Assembly: GCA_002343485.1 (NCBI GenBank)
Contig: DDST01000057.1
Span: 522 to 16,593, forward strand
Origin: Proteobacteria bacterium UBA2383
Lineage (GTDB): Bacteria; Pseudomonadota; Gammaproteobacteria; Competibacterales; Competibacteraceae
Length of the DNA: 16,072 nucleotides
Reading direction: 5' to 3'
Of this stretch, positions 1-4,665 are shown in pieces (the stretch's first letter is position 1; each line of letters starts with the position of its first letter). The translations under genes were made by a program, and so were the position numbers. The notes beneath the pieces were generated by a model, which was not told the origin of the DNA, made no database searches, and saw only the letters and a list, made by a program, of their open reading frames with translations.

Positions 1-81
1 CAACCAGCGGATCAACCGGACATCGCCCGTCCAAAACTACGTTTTGTCCGGGTTCGCCGGTTATCCGCCGCCCCGTTGGGC
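1..81 (+). other. attC recombination site, right part (left end outside window)
   Basis: The stretch ends with a GTTGGGC core at 75-81, matching the GTTRRRY consensus of the attC right-hand core where an integron integrase cuts. It is preceded by a long imperfect palindrome (about 7-74) that would fold into the hairpin typical of a long attC. The matching left core is not in the window. A cassette gene starts 5 bp after the core, as expected. The same palindrome recurs inverted in the last attC of the array. Confidence 0.7.
7..77 (+). repeat. 71-bp imperfect palindrome, copy 1 (inverted relative to copy 2)
   Basis: This segment is the reverse complement of 2324-2394 with a single mismatch (C/T) by eye over 71 bases. 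Each copy is itself a near-palindrome of two roughly 30-base arms around a short GTA/TAC loop, interrupted by a few unpaired bases. It sits directly against an attC core. It could be the folded body of a long attC or a small REP-like palindrome inserted into attC sites. Confidence 0.85.
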
Positions 82-86
82 GTAAT

Positions 87-563
87 ATGGAAAAGTGGAA
101 ATTTTTTTCGCGTGAAGCACTTATACAAATAGAATTTGCTGAAAATGCATGGGCGTCATTTATTCGTGCAGAAAAAGATGAGGTGGTTATCGAAATATTT
201 CTGCACTTACAGCATTTTCTGAGCCATGCCGCCATGGTCGATAAGCTACTTGACCCAAAGAATGGAAGCGAACGAGAAAAACTACTTAAAGGCTATATTG
301 AGTTATCAGGTGTTGATCTAAAGCCATTTCGTAGGTTGCGCAACCATTTAGAGCATTTTGATGAGCGCCTTGATAAATGGGTATCTGATTATGAGGGTTA
401 TCCAATATTTGACATGAATCTTGTCACAGGTACAAAAGGCTTTCCTGAGAAAGCCTTTTTACGAGCACTAGACTCGCATACCTATAAGTTTCATGGTGAA
501 AGCTATGATTTGGATTGCTTGCATAATACGTTGAAATTAATAAAACAAAGATTGCCAGCATGA
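87..563 (+). CDS. cassette-encoded HEPN-like protein, 158 aa
   Basis: This is the sole gene of the first integron cassette. The predicted protein is soluble and mostly helical, with no signal peptide or membrane segment. Around residues 81-94 it has an Arg-Asn-His-Leu-Glu-His string that fits the R-x4-6-H motif of HEPN domains (R85, H90). Many HEPN proteins are RNases in toxin-antitoxin, abortive-infection or CRISPR systems, but the fold is inferred from this motif and the helical character only. The ATG lies 5 bp after the attC core with no visible Shine-Dalgarno, so translation may be leaderless or weak. The gene is visibly more AT-rich than the chromosomal genes to the right, in keeping with transfer as a cassette. 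It ends 8 bp before the next attC. Confidence 0.75.
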   Translation: MEKWKFFSREALIQIEFAENAWASFIRAEKDEVVIEIFLHLQHFLSHAAMVDKLLDPKNGSEREKLLKGYIELSGVDLKPFRRLRNHLEHFDERLDKWVSDYEGYPIFDMNLVTGTKGFPEKAFLRALDSHTYKFHGESYDLDCLHNTLKLIKQRLPA

Positions 564-570
564 ATAATAC

Positions 571-642
571 GGCTAACAAGGCGCTTGTTCGGATGCAAAC
601 TACGCTGTGCTTCGTTTGCGCCGCACAGCTTTAACGTTGGGC
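571..642 (+). other. attC site of cassette 1 (72 bp)
   Basis: The left core is GGCTAAC (571-577) and the right core GTTGGGC (636-642). Between them GCTGTGC and GCACAGC form an inner stem, giving the hairpin expected of an attC bottom strand. It begins 8 bp after the stop of the preceding gene, the normal cassette layout. Cleavage is expected between G636 and T637. Confidence 0.85.
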
Positions 643-659
643 CGCACAGGATCCACGCT

Positions 660-1073
660 ATGCCAGCCGCCGCCGAGCTCTTGGAAGACGAAGACGAGTT
701 TCACAGCTCACTGCGTATCTACCTAAACGCAGTTGAGATGCTCGCCTCTTCACCGAAGGAACAGTGTCGCCAAATGGGCGACTACAACGTAGCGTGGGAA
801 CTGAAGGAAGATGTGCAGAACGGCAAGTTCCTCGTAGGACGTGGGTACCTTGACGAAACAGAGGAACAATGGATCAATGCCTTGAGCAGCGCACTTGAAG
901 GTGTCAACACTCAAGCTCTTCCGGCTGGCGGGGGGCGCGACGTGAACCTTCAAGCCATGTCGTTTCTTGTCTGGGAGCCCACTCGGTACTTGGCTGCCGA
1001 GGTTCTGCGCAGGCTGTCGCACGGAGCCAAGAGGAATGTCGCGTACCTTGGCCTCCCCGACAGTGCGGCCTAA
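660..1073 (+). CDS. cassette-encoded hypothetical protein, 137 aa
   Basis: This is the gene of the second cassette. The frame is open from 585, but that upstream part is attC sequence, so the ATG at 660 is the better start. It lies 17 bp after the attC core and has an AGGA about 9 bases upstream. The protein is acidic at the N-terminus (an LLEDEDEF stretch) and appears soluble. It has no signal peptide, no membrane segment and no catalytic motif I can identify, and I do not recognise the family. The Gly-Gly-Gly-Arg turn near the middle and the Trp-Glu-Pro-Thr-Arg segment may be useful search anchors. The stop codon TAA (1071-1073) is part of the following attC left core, a common feature of cassettes. 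Function unknown. Confidence 0.7.
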   Translation: MPAAAELLEDEDEFHSSLRIYLNAVEMLASSPKEQCRQMGDYNVAWELKEDVQNGKFLVGRGYLDETEEQWINALSSALEGVNTQALPAGGGRDVNLQAMSFLVWEPTRYLAAEVLRRLSHGAKRNVAYLGLPDSAA

Positions 1074-1117
1074 CATGGCGTCCTGCCGTCATCGCTCCGG
1101 TTAACCCTACGTTAGGC
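1068..1117 (+). other. attC site of cassette 2 (50 bp, short)
   Basis: The left core GCCTAAC (1068-1074) and right core GTTAGGC (1111-1117) are perfect reverse complements. The spacer holds a short imperfect stem. At 50 bp the site is a little shorter than the usual minimum near 57 bp. The gene stop codon lies inside the left core. Confidence 0.8.
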
Positions 1118-1120
1118 CAC

Positions 1121-1648
1121 ATGACCAAAACCGACCTCCTCGGCATGTATCGAACCGCGATTAACCGCGTTCAATTCGCCTATGCGTCGCTGGTTCTATG
1201 GGCGTATCCTGATACGCCTCACTTCTTCGACGCGTTTTACGAACAGCTCCCGAATGACATCAAGCCACACGCCCACGTGCTGAACCTTGTTCACGATGAG
1301 GTGGCTCTAAAGATTGCAGCCGAGCAGCTATACGACAAAAGCTATCGAGCTGCTTTGAATGATCTTCTTGCTCTCACCAAAGAGTATTGCCACGCAACTG
1401 GCCAGTTGTCGGAGTTAAAGGCCCAACCGTGGTATCCCCTCTGGTGCTTGTTACGCAACTGTTTCGCACATGACATGAAGTTCAACTTCAATCCCACCGA
1501 ACAAGAAATGCTGCCTGTCATCTGGAATGGAGTAACCATAGACATCTCAATGAACCGAAAGGCTCTCACTCATGGGCAATGTTCACACGCCAAAACGCTT
1601 GAGCTGTTGGAGGTTGTTCGAGCGTTTATTGAGCAACATGTGGCCTAA
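1121..1648 (+). CDS. cassette-encoded HEPN-like protein, 175 aa
   Basis: This is the gene of the third cassette. The protein is helical and soluble by composition. It carries Arg-Asn-Cys-Phe-Ala-His-Asp at residues 112-118, which fits the R-x4-6-H motif of HEPN domains (R112, H117) and resembles the RNxxxHD form common in HEPN RNases. It does not look like a duplicate of the first cassette protein: flanking residues and the position of the motif differ. The ATG is only 3 bp after the attC core, with no room for a Shine-Dalgarno, so translation may be leaderless or coupled to upstream transcription. The TAA stop falls inside the next attC left core. A defence or toxin-like role is inference from the HEPN-like motif and the cassette setting. 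No antitoxin partner (for example an MNT nucleotidyltransferase) is next to it. Confidence 0.75.
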   Translation: MTKTDLLGMYRTAINRVQFAYASLVLWAYPDTPHFFDAFYEQLPNDIKPHAHVLNLVHDEVALKIAAEQLYDKSYRAALNDLLALTKEYCHATGQLSELKAQPWYPLWCLLRNCFAHDMKFNFNPTEQEMLPVIWNGVTIDISMNRKALTHGQCSHAKTLELLEVVRAFIEQHVA

Positions 1649-1710
1649 CCCTGCGGTCACACGGACCTTGCGCGAAAAGCCGCGCAAAGCCGATGACCTC
1701 CACGTTGGAC
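1643..1710 (+). other. attC site of cassette 3 (68 bp)
   Basis: The left core is GCCTAAC (1643-1649) and the right core GTTGGAC (1704-1710). Internal arms such as GGTCACACGG / CCGATGACC and GCGCG...CGCGC support a hairpin with unpaired bases. The preceding gene stops inside the left core. Confidence 0.8.
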
Positions 1711-1732
1711 ATAACAGGAAAAGATCGTTGTC

Positions 1733-2005
1733 ATGCCAGCAATTTCGATGTTCTATGGCATTCTTATTCGAATGTTTTTCTATGATACGGAAAAGCACAA
1801 CGTGCCGCACATCCATGCCGAGTATCAAAGCCAAGTAGCGGTTTACTCCATTCTCGATGGAACTGTCTTGGCTGGAGCGCTTCCGCCGAAGAAACACAAG
1901 CTGGTCGTCGCATGGATTGAAATACACCAAGAGGATTTGCTTGCTGACTGGCAATTGGCCATCAACGGCACGAAACTATTCTCGATTCGAGGGCTTGACC
2001 AATGA
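1733..2005 (+). CDS. DUF4160 family protein, 90 aa
   Basis: This is the first gene of the two-gene fourth cassette. The start, with the Met-Phe-Tyr-Gly-Ile string at 6-10, the PHIHAEYQ segment near residue 24 and the Trp-Ile-Glu-Ile-His-Gln stretch near residues 61-66 are typical of DUF4160 proteins. These are about 80-95 residues long and often sit beside DUF2442 proteins. The length is normal for the family. The stop overlaps the start of the next gene as ATGA, implying translational coupling. DUF4160 has no proven biochemical activity that I know of. The pairing, small size and mobility suggest a toxin-antitoxin-like unit, with this as the possible toxin (inference). Confidence 0.85.
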   Translation: MPAISMFYGILIRMFFYDTEKHNVPHIHAEYQSQVAVYSILDGTVLAGALPPKKHKLVVAWIEIHQEDLLADWQLAINGTKLFSIRGLDQ

Positions 2006-2292
2006 ATATTGCAGAGATTATTCCGAAAAATAATTACATGCTGTACATCAAAGCCGAAGATGGGAAAACAGGTTTATTCGATGTAAAACCATATCTTGAA
2101 TCCGAAGTTTTTGCACCGCTCAAAGACAGAACTGAGTTCGAACAAATTTACAACGGGAAGTACTTTATTGAATGGGACTGTGGAGCAGACCTATCTGCAG
2201 ATACTATTCAGGCACGATGGGAGACGGTATCAACTGGAGACGCCCAACAAAGCGCTCCAGCGGACTCCGCAGACGCTTCGCCGCTGAGCTAA
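2002..2292 (+). CDS. DUF2442 family protein, 96 aa
   Basis: This gene starts within the stop of the DUF4160 gene (ATGA overlap at 2002-2005), so the two are co-translated. The N-terminal half (residues about 9-75) matches DUF2442: a small beta-rich domain with the pattern Tyr-Met-Leu-Tyr-Ile-Lys, Leu-Phe-Asp-Val, and a late Trp-Asp-Cys-Gly-Ala-Asp-Leu-Ser. The last 16 or so residues, rich in Ala and Ser, are encoded by the following attC and are probably an unselected tail, since the frame reads on into the recombination site until TAA at 2290. Adjacent DUF4160/DUF2442 pairs recur in bacterial genomes. This member would be the candidate antitoxin or partner, which the sequence alone does not prove. 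Confidence 0.85.
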   Translation: MNIAEIIPKNNYMLYIKAEDGKTGLFDVKPYLESEVFAPLKDRTEFEQIYNGKYFIEWDCGADLSADTIQARWETVSTGDAQQSAPADSADASPLS

Positions 2293-2407
2293 TTCGTTGC
2301 CGCGGACGCTTCGCGCCCGCGGCAACGGGGCGGCGGATAACCGGCGAGCCCGGACAAAACGTAGTTTTGGACGGGCGATGTCCGGTTGATCCGCCGCCCC
2401 GTTAGAC
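2242..2407 (+). other. compound attC site of cassette 4 (166 bp, unusually long)
   Basis: The left core is GCCCAAC (2242-2248) and the right core GTTAGAC (2401-2407). Three nested or tandem structures lie between them. The first is a conventional attC-like arm pair at about 2252-2290, whose arms pair apart from extra bases. The second is a perfect 10-bp stem GTTGCCGCGG / CCGCGGCAAC (2296-2305 and 2317-2326). The third is the long 71-bp palindrome also found at the left end. A 60-bp attC may have ended near the GTT at 2296 and then gained the two extra palindromes. Confidence 0.65.
2324..2394 (-). repeat. 71-bp imperfect palindrome, copy 2
   Basis: This is the inverted copy of 7-77 (70 of 71 bases match by eye). 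It lies in the right half of the last attC. Both copies are followed by the same short string CCGCCCCGTT leading into the attC core, although the palindrome itself is flipped. Confidence 0.85.
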
Positions 2408-2482
2408 AAAAGTAACGGGAGAAAAAATCTCATATTTTCGAGTGTCATGGATCGTCCTGTCAGTGCCGGAGCCATTGAGTTT

Positions 2483-2824
2483 TCACCAGCGCAGCAGTAC
2501 CCAGGCAGGGATAGCTAAATTGCTTTGTAGATCGTTATAGCGGGTTTCCATATTGCCGTCGCCATCGGTATCCACCAGATAGTAGGAAGCGCCTTTAGCC
2601 GGATTGACCCGGACCATATACAGCACTCCACCGGCGCGGTATTCCTCGACGGAACCCTGGTCACCCAATTGGCGGATCGTGATTTCCGGGGCCGGGACAT
2701 TTTGTTCCCGCGATGAATCTGGCGGACCGTCAGGAATCGGCTCCAGACCAGCAGGATTGGCAGCATCCTGAGTCATGCCCAGGCCCGGCACCAGTAGCAA
2801 CGGCAATAACAACCGCAAACGCAT
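2483..2824 (-). CDS. DUF2782 family exported protein, 113 aa
   Basis: The protein begins with a hydrophobic signal-like segment (residues 1-18). It continues with a Pro/Asp-rich linker and then a compact C-terminal domain (about 46-113) with Val-Glu-Glu-Tyr-Arg, Leu-Tyr-Met-Val-Arg-Val, Tyr-Tyr-Leu-Val-Asp-Thr-Asp-Gly-Asp-Gly and a final Trp-Val-Leu-Leu-Arg-Trp. This pattern is that of DUF2782, a family of short proteins of gammaproteobacteria with no known function. The Asp-x-Asp-Gly-Asp-Gly loop could bind calcium (inference). The ATG has an AAGGA about 9 bases upstream and an AT-rich leader containing a GTAAAAGCG direct repeat. The length is normal for the family. It reads away from the neighbouring Ub-Mut7C gene in the same direction with an 87-bp gap. 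Confidence 0.85.
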   Translation of the reverse strand: MRLRLLLPLLLVPGLGMTQDAANPAGLEPIPDGPPDSSREQNVPAPEITIRQLGDQGSVEEYRAGGVLYMVRVNPAKGASYYLVDTDGDGNMETRYNDLQSNLAIPAWVLLRW

Positions 2825-2911
2825 GTTATTAATCCTTAAAATATTTTGTTGTAAAAGCGCTTCATGGTAAAAGCGTTATTCAAACGATTCCGGCCATGCA
2901 GCCCTTGGACA

Positions 2912-3703
2912 TCACTCCGCACCCTCGATCATTTGTTCAGCCGATGATACAGCACTGGCGCGCGCCTGGAGAGCCTGAATAAACCGCCGGATATGCGGCA
3001 TGTGGCTGCCTTCCCAGTACACTTGCTCACACGTCTCGCAAATCCAGAATTCCTGGACACAGCGCCGGGTTTCCGGCGGCAGCCGCTCCCATACCTGTTG
3101 CTTGGTGGTTGCCGCCAGCCGGCCATTGCAGCGGACGCAGCGCTGAAACGGCTGAATCGCTCGATGGAGATCCAGCCGCTCTATGATTTCCTCGATTTGC
3201 CGGCGCGGGTCAATGGCCCGCACATAGTAGCCGTGGGTTACCACCGACCGCTTGAGCAGATCACGATCGCGGGTTAACAGGATACGGCGTTCCTTGCTGG
3301 CCAGATGCGCTAGTTCAGCATCTTCGTAGTCGTTGCGGTACAGCGTGTCGAATCCGAGCAGGCGCAGGTAGCGCGCCAGCTTACCCAAATGGACATCCAG
3401 CACAAACCGGCTGATTCGCAATGGGTAAGGCCGCACCCGGATCATCGATTGCACATCGAAGGCTTCGAACATCGGATAGACGCTGATCCGGTCACCATCT
3501 TGAACGATATAGGAAAACCCTACTGAACAGCCATTGACCAGGATCAGTTCAATCTCGGTATGCGGGACGCCTTGCGCTTCGATCATATCCTTGATCGAGG
3601 CACGCCGTTGAAAATCATGGCTGAAGCAGACCTTACGCCGTTCCTGAGGCAGAAAGTCGTTCAGTTCCTCGTAAAACCGCATGGAGCAAGAGCTTTTGCG
3701 CAT
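2912..3703 (-). CDS. Ub-Mut7C protein: ThiS-like domain plus Mut7-C putative RNase, 263 aa
   Basis: The N-terminal part (about residues 8-85, starting Met-Arg-Phe-Tyr-Glu-Glu-Leu) is a ubiquitin/ThiS-like beta-grasp domain. The C-terminal part (about 97-245) is a Mut7-C domain: Phe-Val-Leu-Asp-Val-His-Leu-Gly-Lys-Leu-Ala-Arg-Tyr-Leu-Arg, then Leu-Thr-Arg-Asp-Arg-Asp, then a zinc-ribbon-like set of cysteines (Cys-x2-Cys and Cys-x2-Cys). Mut7-C is a PIN-like predicted RNase fold, and the fusion recurs in bacteria with no firmly established role that I know of. The frame is open to a GTG at 3715, but the ATG at 3703 is preferred because AGGTGG lies 8 bases upstream. The later Met at the beta-grasp start is possible too. 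The gene is divergent from the sensory operon and shares its 130-bp upstream region. Confidence 0.85.
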   Translation of the reverse strand: MRKSSCSMRFYEELNDFLPQERRKVCFSHDFQRRASIKDMIEAQGVPHTEIELILVNGCSVGFSYIVQDGDRISVYPMFEAFDVQSMIRVRPYPLRISRFVLDVHLGKLARYLRLLGFDTLYRNDYEDAELAHLASKERRILLTRDRDLLKRSVVTHGYYVRAIDPRRQIEEIIERLDLHRAIQPFQRCVRCNGRLAATTKQQVWERLPPETRRCVQEFWICETCEQVYWEGSHMPHIRRFIQALQARASAVSSAEQMIEGAE

Positions 3704-3738
3704 GATTTGAGCCACCTAACATTCTGGTATCCCTACCG

Positions 3739-3760
3739 GAAGTCACAATCGTATGACTTC
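3739..3760. promoter_or_regulatory. 22-bp dyad, candidate operator
   Basis: GAAGTCA and TGACTTC form a perfect 7-bp inverted repeat separated by 8 bases, extendable to 8 of 9 positions. It lies in the divergent intergenic region between the Ub-Mut7C gene and the sensory operon, 36 bp before one start and about 75 bp before the other. It could bind a dimeric regulator of either gene. No convincing sigma-70 promoter is visible beside it. Confidence 0.4.
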
Positions 3761-3834
3761 TCTATGGAAGATTCTAGCCAAATGCGTGGTAAACGCCATA
3801 ATCATATAACGCTTTCTCTCAAACTGAGTCCTCC

Positions 3835-4665
3835 GTGATGCCGGTCAAAATCACTGCCACGATTACTGTCTTGATCGCTTTCGTCCTCGGTTTGGCGGTG
3901 CTGATGAACTACGCCAAATTCGAACGCACATTCAACGGCCTGATGCAATCGCGATTGGCTTTTCTCGTCCAGGATCTGCGCGACACCCTCGAATTTGGTC
4001 TCGATCTTGGCCTCGACCCGGCTGCTATGGCCAATACCGCAGCGATCCTGACCCGTGAAGCTGCCCACGACCCTCATATTCTTTCGATCAGTGTGTTCAA
4101 TGAGCAAGGTCACATTCTGTATCAATACCAAAGCAAACTCTTGGACCCTCATCCCGTCACCCCTCTCACACCGGCTTGGCTGGAAACCGTGCTGCAGACA
4201 GCCTCAAAAACGCCTCAACACATTAGCGACCCTGAGACACTCATGGTTGGCATCCCGCTCATCAACAACTTTGGCCGCACAGTAGGTGGCCTCATCCTGC
4301 GCTACGACCGCTCCTTCCACGACCAGGAATTGCAGCAGACCTTATTCAATCTGATCCGCGCGGCTCTGTTGATTTTGATTGCAGCAAGTCTGGTCGCTTT
4401 GTTGAGCGTGTGGCTGCTGTTTCGCAGTACCCGGCGTGAATTGCGGCAGGTCCGTATCGCGCTTGAAGACTTTCTGGAAAACCAACAGCGCCCGGCTTCG
4501 CCGCATGCGGGCGATTCAGTCCTGGCAGCGCTTGAGGTGGCGGCTGAACAAAAAAGCCGGGAATTTCAGCAGCGCCTGATCCTGGCTAATCGGATTCTGC
4601 GCCTTGAGCAGCGGTTAGCCGGGCAGGCGCCTCATGGAAGCGAACGCCAGCATGAGGGAGTCTAA
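3835..4665 (+). CDS. membrane sensor-like protein without output domain, 276 aa
   Basis: This is the first gene of the sensory operon. It has one membrane helix at residues 8-24, an extracytoplasmic domain (about 26-170), a second helix (about 173-196) and an 80-residue cytoplasmic tail rich in charged and coiled-coil-like segments. The periplasmic domain resembles that of the next gene product: both have a segment of the form His/Asp-Asp-Pro...Leu-Tyr-Gln-Tyr and a Gly-Gly/Ala-Gly-x-Leu strand before helix 2. They are probably paralogous PAS/Cache-like sensors. No kinase, GGDEF, phosphatase or methyl-accepting region follows, and no clear HAMP. It may act as a co-sensor or heteromer partner of the other two sensors. 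GTG at 3835 and ATG at 3838 are adjacent possible starts, with no strong Shine-Dalgarno. The stop overlaps the next start by one base (TAATG). Confidence 0.75.
   Translation: MMPVKITATITVLIAFVLGLAVLMNYAKFERTFNGLMQSRLAFLVQDLRDTLEFGLDLGLDPAAMANTAAILTREAAHDPHILSISVFNEQGHILYQYQSKLLDPHPVTPLTPAWLETVLQTASKTPQHISDPETLMVGIPLINNFGRTVGGLILRYDRSFHDQELQQTLFNLIRAALLILIAASLVALLSVWLLFRSTRRELRQVRIALEDFLENQQRPASPHAGDSVLAALEVAAEQKSREFQQRLILANRILRLEQRLAGQAPHGSERQHEGV

Noticed and set aside
585..659. Upstream extension of the second cassette gene to an ATG at 585
   Set aside because: These codons are attC sequence between the two cores. The ATG at 660 after the site has a plausible AGGA upstream.
1583..1954. 123-codon minus-strand open frame in the third and fourth cassettes
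   Set aside because: It is antisense to the DUF4160 gene and crosses an attC site. The sense frames have family matches.
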